Assembly (NCBI GenBank): GCA_050942695.1
Contig: JBMNNU010000217.1
Span: 1 to 5,556 of the forward strand
DNA: 5,556 bases
Source of the DNA: JBMNNU01 sp050942695
Lineage (GTDB): Bacteria; Chloroflexota; UBA6077
Direction of reading: 5' to 3'
Part shown: positions 1 through 5,428 of the stretch, piece by piece
Layout: each line of letters begins with the position of its first letter
How positions within the stretch are numbered: the first letter of the stretch is position 1
Notes under the pieces: generated by a model
The model's database searches: none
Seen by the model: only the letters and a program-made list of their open reading frames with translations
Told to the model about the DNA's origin: nothing
Translations under genes and position numbers: made by a program

Positions 1-428
1 ATGAACGCGGGTTGGAGGGCCATTCGGATGCCGATGCGCTGTTGCATGCGATAATGGATGCACTTTTAGGCGCGGCTGGCTTAGATGACATAGGGCACCA
101 CTTTCCCACGGACGATGAGAGGTTCAGGCATGCCTCGAGCTTGAAACTATTGGCAGAGGTTCGAAGAATGCTCGCCGCAGAAGGTTGGCGGCCCATAAAT
201 GTTGATTCAACGGTCATCGCTGAACAGCCCAAGCTGGCGCCGTTTCTAAGCAAAATGAAGAAAGCTGTTGGCGAAACAGTTGGTATTGTAGAAACCGCGG
301 TGGGTATCAAGGTGACGACCAACGAAAAGTTGGGCTTCCTCGGGCGGGGCGAGGGCATCGCAGCCATGGCGGTAGCGTTGCTTGCTCGAGCAGAAGTGCA
401 GGATCTGGAGGAACAGATTGGCGGTTAG
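1..428 (+). CDS. ispF: 2-C-methyl-D-erythritol 2,4-cyclodiphosphate synthase, 5'-truncated by window edge
   Basis: IspF converts CDP-methylerythritol 2-phosphate to methylerythritol 2,4-cyclodiphosphate with release of CMP, in the cytosolic MEP route to isoprenoids. The reading frame enters at base 3 (the first two bases end a split codon), and 141 codons are visible. The family is usually about 155-160 residues, so roughly the first 18, with the first Asp-x-His metal ligands, lie upstream. Seen in order: the GLEGHSDADALLHAI block at the left edge; DIGHHFP, whose first His matches the third Zn ligand of the family; the NVDSTVIAEQPKL block; and the C-terminal KVTTNEKLGFLGRGEGIAA block, which binds the CDP moiety and divalent metal. 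The family's key residues are intact in the visible part. The stop TAG at 426-428 lies inside the beginning of cysS, so translation of the two is probably coupled. Upstream ispD would be a common neighbour but is not visible. Family identity is certain. Confidence 0.96.
   Translation, partial: ERGLEGHSDADALLHAIMDALLGAAGLDDIGHHFPTDDERFRHASSLKLLAEVRRMLAAEGWRPINVDSTVIAEQPKLAPFLSKMKKAVGETVGIVETAVGIKVTTNEKLGFLGRGEGIAAMAVALLARAEVQDLEEQIGG
407..413 (+). promoter_or_regulatory. Shine-Dalgarno site that decides the cysS start
   Basis: GGAGGAA lies inside the ispF coding sequence. The GGAGG core ends at 411, six bases before TTG at 418-420. This selects TTG 418 over the more upstream in-frame TTG at 382, which would add twelve residues unlike the usual CysRS N-terminus. 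Confidence 0.8.
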
Positions 429-1845
429 AATTTATAACACATTGACGGGTAAGGAGGAGGAGTTCAAACCGCAAGGGGAAATCGTCAAGATGTATACCTG
501 CGGTATGACCCCGAAATTCCACCCTCACGTCGGGCATGCTAGGTTGTTCGTTTCTATAGATGTGATCCGTAGGTATCTCATCTATCGTGGCTACAAGATC
601 CGATTTATCCAGAACTTTACAGATGTGGACGATAAGATCATCGCCCGCTCTAACAAAGAGGGCATCTCCGCAAAGGATGTGGCCGAGAAGTACACCAGAT
701 CCTACTTTGAAGTGATGGACGCGCTGGGGGTGCTTCGCGCCGACGAATACCCCAAAGCCACGAACGTTATATCCAGCATTATCCGATTCATAGAAAAGCT
801 GATAGCAGATGGGTATGCGTACACACTTGATGGTGATGTTTACTTTGAAGTGAGCAAGTTCCCCGAATATGGCAAGCTATCAGGCAGGACCGAGGAAGAG
901 GGGGTAATGGCCGGGGCTAGGGTAGAGGTGGAAGCCGGCAAGCGAGACCCAAGGGACTTCGCCCTGTGGAAGTCTGCCAAACCGGGGGAACCAGCTTGGG
1001 AAAGCCCGTGGGGGCCTGGCCGGCCGGGATGGCATATTGAGTGCTCTACCATGATCTATGAGACGCTTGGCGAGCAGATCGATATCCACGCGGGCGGTAG
1101 GGATCTTATCTTCCCCCACCACGAAAACGAGATAGCCCAGAGCGAGGCTTTCTGCAACTGCTCGCCTTTCGTTCGATATTGGGTGCACATCGGACTCCTC
1201 AATATCGGCGGGGAAAAGATGTCCCATTCCCTGAACAACTTCCTGACCATCCAGCAGCTTTTGGAGCGGTTTGAACCGGCGGCTATCCGGCTGTACCTGA
1301 TCTCCATACCGTACCGAGCACCGATGGCCTACAGCCAGGAGGGGGTTGAAGCCGCCGCCAAAGGGCTTGCGCGATTGCGATCAGCGCTCGAGATCAGGAA
1401 GAGCGCAGCAGAAGAGCGCCCTGCTAGACCTGAAGAGGTAGAGGCGGTAAACCGGTTAGTTGAGACGGCTCAAAAGAGCTTCACCGAAGGGATGGACTCC
1501 GACTTCAACACTGCGTTGGCGTTGGCGGCGCTGTACGATCTTTCCAGAGAGATCAACCGGCTACGCGTTCAGGAACGCTACCCGTCGGAAGTGTTGGCTC
1601 CGGCCAGGGGTAAGCTGGTAGAGCTAGCTGGTGTACTCGGGCTGGATTTGGAATCGCAACAGCAGGAGGAGGAGAGCCGGGCTGCAGATGCCTACGTTGA
1701 TCTGCTCGTGGAGATACGTACAAAATTGAGGGCTGCAAAACAGTGGGCGTTGTCCGACGAGATCCGGGATAAGCTCAAATCTCTAGGCGTCATCCTCGAA
1801 GACACTCCCGATGGCACGGTTTGGAAGTATGGTGAGAAGTCGTAG
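418..1845 (+). CDS. cysS: Cysteinyl-tRNA synthetase (class I), with KMSHS signature
   Basis: CysRS activates cysteine with ATP and charges tRNA-Cys in the cytosol. Starting from TTG 418 the protein has 475 residues, close to the 461 of E. coli, and begins MAVRIYNTL as is usual for the family. The Zn ligands fall at Cys28, Cys209 (WHIECSTM), His234 and Glu238 (FPHHENE), the same numbers as I recall for the E. coli enzyme. The HIGH-type motif is HVGH at residues 37-40, and the cysteine-specific HAGGRDL follows at 224-230. The KMSKS loop at 267-271 reads KMSHS, followed by LNN rather than the common LGN, so the second lysine is replaced by His. The C-terminal third is a helical DALR/anticodon-binding region ending at GTVWKYGEKS. 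The gene overlaps ispF by 11 nt and rlmB by about 17 nt, indicating one transcript and coupled translation. Identity is certain; the exact start is likely but not proven. Confidence 0.96.
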   Translation: MAVRIYNTLTGKEEEFKPQGEIVKMYTCGMTPKFHPHVGHARLFVSIDVIRRYLIYRGYKIRFIQNFTDVDDKIIARSNKEGISAKDVAEKYTRSYFEVMDALGVLRADEYPKATNVISSIIRFIEKLIADGYAYTLDGDVYFEVSKFPEYGKLSGRTEEEGVMAGARVEVEAGKRDPRDFALWKSAKPGEPAWESPWGPGRPGWHIECSTMIYETLGEQIDIHAGGRDLIFPHHENEIAQSEAFCNCSPFVRYWVHIGLLNIGGEKMSHSLNNFLTIQQLLERFEPAAIRLYLISIPYRAPMAYSQEGVEAAAKGLARLRSALEIRKSAAEERPARPEEVEAVNRLVETAQKSFTEGMDSDFNTALALAALYDLSREINRLRVQERYPSEVLAPARGKLVELAGVLGLDLESQQQEEESRAADAYVDLLVEIRTKLRAAKQWALSDEIRDKLKSLGVILEDTPDGTVWKYGEKS

Positions 1846-2629
1846 AGGCGAGCCGAGGCGTGGAACTCAAGCAGGGATAGAGCTTCCACCAAACGTCGAG
1901 ATTATCTACGGGAAAAATGCGGTAAGAGAGGCGCTGCGCGCGGGTAAGCGCGTGCGGCGCCTCTTTGTTGCCCAGGGAGCAGCTAAAGACGAAGCGATCC
2001 AGGAGATGGTGCGCCTGGCTCGCGGTCGCGGGTTATGGCATGAGGATGTTACCCGTGAACAGTTAGACGCATTCGGAGCAGAACACCAGGGGGTTGCTGC
2101 AGCGGTTGCTCCCTTCCCTTACGAAAGTTGGGGTGACCTGCTTGGCCGATTGAACCGGCGCCAGCCACCCCCCGCTGTCCTTCTACTAGACACCGTTCAG
2201 GATCCACAAAACCTGGGATCGTTGATGAGAACCTCCGAAGCAGTGGGAATCGACGCGATAGTGCTCCCCAAACGGCGAGCAGTGCATGTGACCCCCGCGG
2301 TAGTCCGTTCATCCGCGGGGGCGGTGGAACATCTATCTGTCGCGCAGGTGCCTAACCTTGCTCGTGCTGCTCAGGAACTGAAAGATGTCGGTATCTGGGT
2401 TGCCGGAATCGATATGGAGGGGGATCAGCTCTACTGGGATCTAGACATGTCCGGACCGACGGCGTTGGTATTGGGAGGCGAAGATAGGGGAATCGGACAG
2501 CTCGTCAAGGAGCATTGCGATTTCCTGATTCGCCTACCGATGAAGGGTAATGTGAGCTCTCTAAACGCCGCGGTTGCCGGCTCCATCGTCCTGTACGAAC
2601 TGCTGCGCCAACGAACGAGCAAGCAGTAA
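1829..2629 (+). CDS. rlmB: TrmH/SpoU-family rRNA 2'-O-methyltransferase, RlmB-like
   Basis: A SPOUT-class enzyme that transfers a methyl group from S-adenosylmethionine to a ribose 2'-OH. RlmB modifies G2251 in the 23S rRNA P loop. From ATG 1829 it is 266 residues, slightly longer than the usual ~245 because of a basic N-terminal tail (RSRRGEPRRG). Residues about 26-100 form the L30e-like substrate-binding domain, starting IIYGKNAVREAL. The knotted catalytic domain carries motif 1 LDTVQDPQNLGSLMRT (Asn128 and catalytic-type Arg134), motif 2 LGGEDRGI (Glu218) and motif 3 NVSSLN (241-246). All signature residues are present. ATG 1811 and GTG 1832 are alternative starts; GTG 1832 has GGAAG four bases upstream. 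The start overlaps the cysS end, so coupling is likely. RlmB rather than another TrmH member is inferred from the L30e domain and from the cysS neighbourhood, which recurs in many bacteria. Confidence 0.88.
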   Translation: MVRSRRGEPRRGTQAGIELPPNVEIIYGKNAVREALRAGKRVRRLFVAQGAAKDEAIQEMVRLARGRGLWHEDVTREQLDAFGAEHQGVAAAVAPFPYESWGDLLGRLNRRQPPPAVLLLDTVQDPQNLGSLMRTSEAVGIDAIVLPKRRAVHVTPAVVRSSAGAVEHLSVAQVPNLARAAQELKDVGIWVAGIDMEGDQLYWDLDMSGPTALVLGGEDRGIGQLVKEHCDFLIRLPMKGNVSSLNAAVAGSIVLYELLRQRTSKQ

Positions 2630-2638
2630 TAATTATTA
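2627..2638. repeat. Perfect 12-bp A+T palindrome at the rlmB stop
   Basis: TAATAATTATTA is its own reverse complement and contains the rlmB stop codon TAA at 2627-2629. It sits in the short A+T-rich gap before mdh. It could be a protein-binding site, or simply a chance result of a low-complexity A+T stretch. No matching -35/-10 pair was found around it. Confidence 0.4.
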
Positions 2639-2676
2639 AGAATGAAGCCAATATTTGTGAATGAGTCCCGATCGAG

Positions 2677-2686
2677 AAAGGAGAGG
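2677..2686 (+). promoter_or_regulatory. Shine-Dalgarno site for mdh
   Basis: AAAGGAGAGG lies in front of ATG 2693, with nine bases between AAAGGAG and the start. It fixes that start, because the in-frame ATG at 2642 has no such site and would add 17 residues ahead of the usual Rossmann-fold beginning. Confidence 0.8.
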
Positions 2687-2692
2687 CGATTT

Positions 2693-3613
2693 ATGAAGGT
2701 CTCTATGATCGGTGCTGGCAGGGTCGGCTCAACCACACTTTACACGCTGCTGTTAGATGGTGGTATCACCGAAATGGTGATCGTGGACATCGACAAACCT
2801 CGGGCCGAGGGCGAGGCTCTTGATCTACGGCATTCTCTAGCCCTCACGCAGAACTGCAAGATCATTGCAGGCGATTATGAAGCCACAGAAGGCTCCGACA
2901 TGGTGATCATCACCGCTGGCATTCCTAGAAAACCGGGCGATACCAGGTTAGACCTGCTGAAGAAGAACACGGAGTTGATGAAGGGCATTCTCGAGGAGGT
3001 TCTGAAGTATAATCAGGATAGCTACATATTGATGGTCTCTAATCCTGTGGATGTTCTCACATACCAGGCGTTAAAAACATCCGGTTTCCCTTCAAACAAA
3101 GTGTTTGGTCTCGGAACGGTTTTGGACACTAACCGGTTCAGGGCGCTTATTGGAGAAAGGCTGGGCATTTCACCCGATCAGGTGGTAGCATACATGATCG
3201 GTGAGCACGGGGATAGTATGGTCCCCGTAACCTCCACGGCACGTGCGGCTGGAATCCCTCTTCAGGATTTCCCCGGATTCACTCCGCAACTGCTGGAAGA
3301 GGTGATCACCGCTACCCGGTTTGGGGGGGCGGAGGTTATTAAACGGAAAGGCGGGACCTACTATTCGGTTGCCCTCTCTATAACGTCGGTGGTGCGTGCC
3401 GTCCGAGACGATCTGAAAATGGTTCTGCCGGTGTCCTCATTAATAGATGGCGGCTATGGGGACCTCAACGGAATGACCATATCCCTGCCATGCGTCATGG
3501 GTAGGAATGGAAGGGAAAAGATCCTTGATCCGCACTTATCTCCGGAAGAAGACAGACAGTTTAGAGAGTCCTTTAGAATCCTGAAAGAAGCCGCCGACTC
3601 CGTAGGTTTGTAG
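2693..3613 (+). CDS. mdh: Malate dehydrogenase, NAD-dependent, LDH-like type
   Basis: It catalyses malate + NAD+ = oxaloacetate + NADH in the cytosol. The protein has 306 residues from ATG 2693. The Rossmann fold opens MKVSMIGAGRVGS (Gly7, Gly9, Gly12), and Asp32 at the end of the second strand indicates NAD rather than NADP. The substrate loop reads AGIPRKPGDTRLDL. Arg79 stands where lactate dehydrogenases have Gln102 and is the classic malate determinant; Arg85 is the second substrate-contacting arginine. Asn117 (SNPVD), Asp145 and Arg148 (LDTNRFR) and His172 (GEHGDS) complete the catalytic set. The rest looks like LDH: TRLDL in the loop where many MDHs have MSRDDL, and GGTYY, which keeps the Thr of LDH position 246. 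Malate activity is favoured by Arg79 and by fumarase lying directly downstream; another 2-hydroxyacid substrate cannot be excluded. The gap to rlmB is 63 nt and to the fumarase gene 52 nt. Confidence 0.87.
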   Translation: MKVSMIGAGRVGSTTLYTLLLDGGITEMVIVDIDKPRAEGEALDLRHSLALTQNCKIIAGDYEATEGSDMVIITAGIPRKPGDTRLDLLKKNTELMKGILEEVLKYNQDSYILMVSNPVDVLTYQALKTSGFPSNKVFGLGTVLDTNRFRALIGERLGISPDQVVAYMIGEHGDSMVPVTSTARAAGIPLQDFPGFTPQLLEEVITATRFGGAEVIKRKGGTYYSVALSITSVVRAVRDDLKMVLPVSSLIDGGYGDLNGMTISLPCVMGRNGREKILDPHLSPEEDRQFRESFRILKEAADSVGL

Positions 3614-3648
3614 AGAGCCACCGAAGTAGAGACAATCACGACGAAGTG

Positions 3649-3657
3649 AAAGGAGGT
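3649..3657 (+). promoter_or_regulatory. Near-perfect Shine-Dalgarno site that decides the fumarase alpha start
   Basis: AAAGGAGGT is a near-complete complement of the 16S rRNA 3' end. It lies eight bases before TTG 3666, supporting a TTG start even though no ATG or GTG is nearby in frame. Such a strong site can offset the weaker start codon. Confidence 0.85.
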
Positions 3658-3665
3658 ATACAGTT

Positions 3666-4532
3666 TTGCCAAGCGTCAGTGCTGCCGAAATCACAGCGAA
3701 GGTACGAGAGCTGTGCATTGCTGCTGCTTATGATCTGCCGGAAGACGCTATCAGCGCTTTCCGACGGGCGCTGGAAACGGAAGAGTCGCCCCAGGGAAAG
3801 GCAATTTTTCAAGAGCTGTTAAAAAACGCTCAGGTTGCGACTACAGAACGCATTCCGTACTGCCAGGATACCGGGCTAGCCGTATTTTTCGTGAGGAAGG
3901 GGCCACAGGTAACTATCGAAGGTGGTACACTTACGCAGGCGATCACCGAGGGTGTGAGTAAAGGGTACACCGATGGATATCTTAGAGCCAGCGCGGTGGC
4001 CGAGCCTCTCTTCGATCGGAAAAACACGAAAGACAACACCCCTCCAATAATCCACATAGAGGAGAGCGAGAAGGACGAGCTTGTGATCACGCTGGTGCCA
4101 AAGGGCGCCGGGAGTGAGAACATGAGCCGTCTGGTGATGCTTACCCCCTCCGCCGGTTGGGAAGGTGTCAAAAAAGAGGTTGTTGAAACCGTGCGCAAAG
4201 CCGGGGCGAACCCGTGTCCGCCAATAGTGGTGGGCGTGGGTATAGGTGGCAACTTCGAGCACTCCGCCTACCTCTCGAAGAAAGCGTTGACAAGAACCCT
4301 GGGCGAGGCCCATCCCGACCCCAAGTGGGCAGCGTTGGAGCAAGAGCTTCTGGAGGAGGTGAACAAAACGGGTATCGGCCCGCAGGGGCTTGGGGGGACG
4401 GTTACAGCCCTAGCAGTGCACATAGAAGCCTACCCGACTCATATTGCGAGCCTGCCGGTGGCAATCAACCTGGGATGTCATGCCTATCGCCACAAGACGG
4501 CGGTGCTGCTGGGAGGTAATAGCCATGAATGA
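3666..4532 (+). CDS. fumA: Class I fumarate hydratase, alpha (N-terminal-type) subunit
   Basis: This is the 4Fe-4S-bearing subunit of a two-subunit fumarase, which interconverts fumarate and L-malate. It corresponds to the N-terminal part of single-chain FumA/FumB and to the alpha subunit of L(+)-tartrate dehydratase. From TTG 3666 it is 288 residues, normal for the alpha subunit. Three cysteines in conserved settings should bind the cluster: Cys66 (RIPYCQDTG), Cys184 (NPCPPIVVGVGIGG) and Cys271 (NLGCHAYRH). The central AEPLFDRKNTKDNTPP segment and the KGAGSENMSR block are also typical of the family. The open cluster, with one Fe free for substrate, makes these enzymes oxygen-sensitive. The beta gene begins within its last codons. 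Tartrate dehydratase is the main alternative; malate dehydrogenase immediately upstream favours fumarase. In some organisms the two-subunit genes have other names, so the symbol is approximate. Confidence 0.93.
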   Translation: MPSVSAAEITAKVRELCIAAAYDLPEDAISAFRRALETEESPQGKAIFQELLKNAQVATTERIPYCQDTGLAVFFVRKGPQVTIEGGTLTQAITEGVSKGYTDGYLRASAVAEPLFDRKNTKDNTPPIIHIEESEKDELVITLVPKGAGSENMSRLVMLTPSAGWEGVKKEVVETVRKAGANPCPPIVVGVGIGGNFEHSAYLSKKALTRTLGEAHPDPKWAALEQELLEEVNKTGIGPQGLGGTVTALAVHIEAYPTHIASLPVAINLGCHAYRHKTAVLLGGNSHE

Positions 4533-5082
4533 TGCGATCAGGTTGAACCTGCCGTTGAAGAGAGAAGATGTCCGAAAGCTGAAGGCGGGCGATAGAGTCC
4601 TGCTTAATGGATTCATGCTGACAGGGCGAGATGCAGCGCATAAACGGTTGTACGAACTGGCCTTGGAGGGCAAGGAGTTGCCCATCAGCATTCAGGACGA
4701 GACGATATTCTACGTCGGTCCCACTCCGGCTCCCCCCGGCCGGCCTATCGGGGCGGCAGGTCCCACTACCAGCTCTAGGATGGATAAATACGCCCCCCTC
4801 ATCCTAGACAAAGGGATGCTGGGTATGGTAGGAAAAGGGCTTCGGAGCAAGGAAGTAAAGGATGCGATAGTTCGCAACGGGGCCGTATACTTGGGCGCAA
4901 CCGGCGGCAGCGGCGCCCTGCTGTCAAAATGTATCAAGTCGGCCGAGGTTGTGGCATATCCTGAGCTGGGCACCGAAGCGATCAGGAGGATCGAGGTAGA
5001 GGACTTTCCGGTGATTGTCATCATCGATTCTCAAGGAAATGATCTGTACGAGCTAGGTCCCCGAGAGTACACCAAGGGCTAG
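4525..5082 (+). CDS. fumB: Class I fumarate hydratase, beta (C-terminal-type) subunit
   Basis: Partner of the alpha subunit; the two together make the active iron-sulfur fumarase. The protein is 185 residues from ATG 4525, the normal size for a separate beta subunit. It begins with the family's short beta-rich segment including LKAGDRVLLNG and TGRDAAHKRL, the latter typical of the swivelling domain. The conserved GPTTSSRMD (79-87) is followed by LGMVGKG and then GATGGSGALLS (124-134), and the C-terminal part carries the VEDFPVIVIID block. GGGAGGT at 4511-4517, inside the alpha gene, lies seven bases before the ATG. The start overlaps the alpha stop by 8 nt, which should keep subunit synthesis balanced. 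The beta subunit of tartrate dehydratase is the alternative. The symbol follows the two-subunit naming used here and does not refer to the single-chain E. coli isozyme FumB. Confidence 0.92.
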   Translation: MNDAIRLNLPLKREDVRKLKAGDRVLLNGFMLTGRDAAHKRLYELALEGKELPISIQDETIFYVGPTPAPPGRPIGAAGPTTSSRMDKYAPLILDKGMLGMVGKGLRSKEVKDAIVRNGAVYLGATGGSGALLSKCIKSAEVVAYPELGTEAIRRIEVEDFPVIVIIDSQGNDLYELGPREYTKG

Positions 5083-5153
5083 TTCAAGAAATCGTCTAGA
5101 CAGAAAGAAGCGCTCGGTGAGCCGCTATATTGAGCGAATAGCGAGCTGTCGTG

Positions 5154-5222
5154 CTGAGCCTGTCGAAGCATCTCCTCGTGGGTTGGGAGACACGAGGAGA
5201 TGCCTCGCTCCATGCGGTTCAG
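5154..5222. repeat. Long imperfect hairpin, probable dispersed intergenic repeat
   Basis: GCATCTCCTCGTG (5168-5180) and CACGAGGAGATGC (5191-5203) are perfect 13-bp inverted arms around a 10-nt loop. An outer stem pairs CTGAGCC (5154-5160) with GGTTCAG (5216-5222), with one G-T pair; the part between is asymmetric. The sequence CTGAGCCTGTCGAAGCATCT resembles a widespread family of intergenic repeats containing CTGAGCCTGTCGAA-type words that I recall from many bacterial genomes, including Chloroflexota. That resemblance is recall, and copy number cannot be seen here. The stem lacks a following T tract, so it is not a standard terminator, though as RNA it could protect the fumarase mRNA 3' end. 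Confidence 0.65.
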
Positions 5223-5261
5223 AAATTACAGGTAACGTAACATTGTGGTCTTGGTTTTTTC

Positions 5262-5293
5262 GTGGCAGGTAGCGTGTTATCCCAGCCTGCCGC
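5262..5293. repeat. Inverted repeat just upstream of the promoter
   Basis: GTGGCAGG (5262-5269) pairs with CCTGCCGC (5286-5293) over eight positions, one of them G-T, around a 16-nt loop. It ends four bases before the proposed -35 box. It may be a regulator site or chance; it lies upstream of the expected transcription start, so it would act as DNA or within read-through RNA. Confidence 0.35.
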
Positions 5294-5296
5294 ACC

Positions 5297-5313
5297 TTGT
5301 TGTGAGAAAACAA
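5297..5313. promoter_or_regulatory. Operator-like palindrome overlapping the -35 box
   Basis: TTGTTGTGAGAAAACAA is a 17-bp imperfect palindrome centred on 5305. The five outer pairs are perfect (TTGTT/AACAA) and six of eight pairs match overall. It covers the proposed -35 box and part of the spacer, a typical place for a repressor site. No regulator gene is visible in the window, so the binding protein is unknown. Confidence 0.4.
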
Positions 5314-5325
5314 TCGCGATATACT
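5297..5325 (+). promoter_or_regulatory. Sigma-70-type promoter for the isocitrate/isopropylmalate dehydrogenase gene
   Basis: The -35 box TTGTTG (5297-5302) and the -10 box TATACT (5320-5325) are separated by the ideal 17 bases. The -10 matches TATAAT in five of six positions; the -35 matches TTGACA only in its TTG. Transcription would start near 5332, giving a leader of about 95 nt. No other pair of comparable quality was seen in this gap. Confidence 0.55.
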
Positions 5326-5371
5326 GTGCTACCTATAGTTAACCGCATTAACCAATAATCCAGCAGGCACG

Positions 5372-5396
5372 GCCTAGGGCGTTTCCGCCCTTTGGC
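5372..5396 (+). promoter_or_regulatory. GC-rich hairpin in the leader of the downstream gene
   Basis: AGGGCG (5376-5381) pairs perfectly with CGCCCT (5386-5391) around a TTTC loop. GCC (5372-5374) and GGC (5394-5396) extend the stem across a small internal loop. It ends about 18 bases before the GAGGG ribosome binding site at 5415-5419. It is followed by no T tract beyond the internal TT, so a full terminator is unlikely. It does not match a riboswitch class I recognise. Confidence 0.45.
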
Positions 5397-5428
5397 AGCA
5401 TCTCCGGCGACCAAGAGGGAAAGCAAGC

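Larger units (their letters stand above)
5083..5428. other. Intergenic region: hairpin repeat, promoter and leader
   Basis: This is the only gap longer than 100 bases in the window. The left half is rich in GAGC/GCTC words and includes small stems, GCTC/GAGC at 5112-5122 and CGCTAT/ATAGCG at 5123-5143, before the large hairpin at 5154-5222. A T6 run at 5255-5260 is not preceded by a stem, so no clear intrinsic terminator follows the fumarase genes. The right half carries the promoter and leader of the next gene. A short minus-strand open frame across it has no family resemblance and reads through the repeat, so it is not called. Confidence 0.8.

Noticed and set aside
1..3. ATG at the first base of the window as a gene start
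   Set aside because: It is out of frame with ispF; the ispF frame is already open and carries conserved family residues at the edge.
382..417. Longer cysS starting at TTG 382
   Set aside because: The twelve extra residues do not resemble a CysRS N-terminus, and the GGAGG site lies correctly for TTG 418.
880..1227. Minus-strand open frame of 115 codons opposite cysS
   Set aside because: Antisense to conserved CysRS motifs; the peptide matches no family I recognise.
2642..2692. Longer malate dehydrogenase starting at ATG 2642
   Set aside because: It adds 17 charged residues before the usual N-terminal beta strand and has no ribosome binding site, whereas AAAGGAGAGG precedes ATG 2693.
3830..4252. 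Minus-strand open frame of 140 codons opposite the fumarase alpha gene
   Set aside because: Ser/Thr/Pro-rich shadow frame of a well-supported gene, overlapping another shadow frame on the same strand.
3876..4343. Minus-strand open frame of 155 codons opposite the fumarase alpha gene
   Set aside because: It lies entirely antisense to a gene with clear family motifs, has low-complexity His/Gly/Arg composition and no plausible domain.
4214..4519. Plus-strand open frame of 101 codons in another frame inside the fumarase alpha gene
   Set aside because: Gly/Arg/Ser-rich translation of an overlapping frame; the fumarase frame carries the Fe-S cysteines.
5255..5260. T6 run as a rho-independent terminator after the fumarase genes
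   Set aside because: No stable stem directly precedes it; the large hairpin ends 32 bases upstream.
5125..5313. Minus-strand open frame of 62 codons in the intergenic region
   Set aside because: It reads through the hairpin repeat (giving the ASTGSARQ-type peptide such repeats produce when translated), shows no recognisable family and crosses the promoter of the next gene.
5083..5428. CRISPR array, tRNA or known riboswitch in the intergenic region
   Set aside because: No regularly spaced repeats, no cloverleaf and no riboswitch consensus that I recognise.
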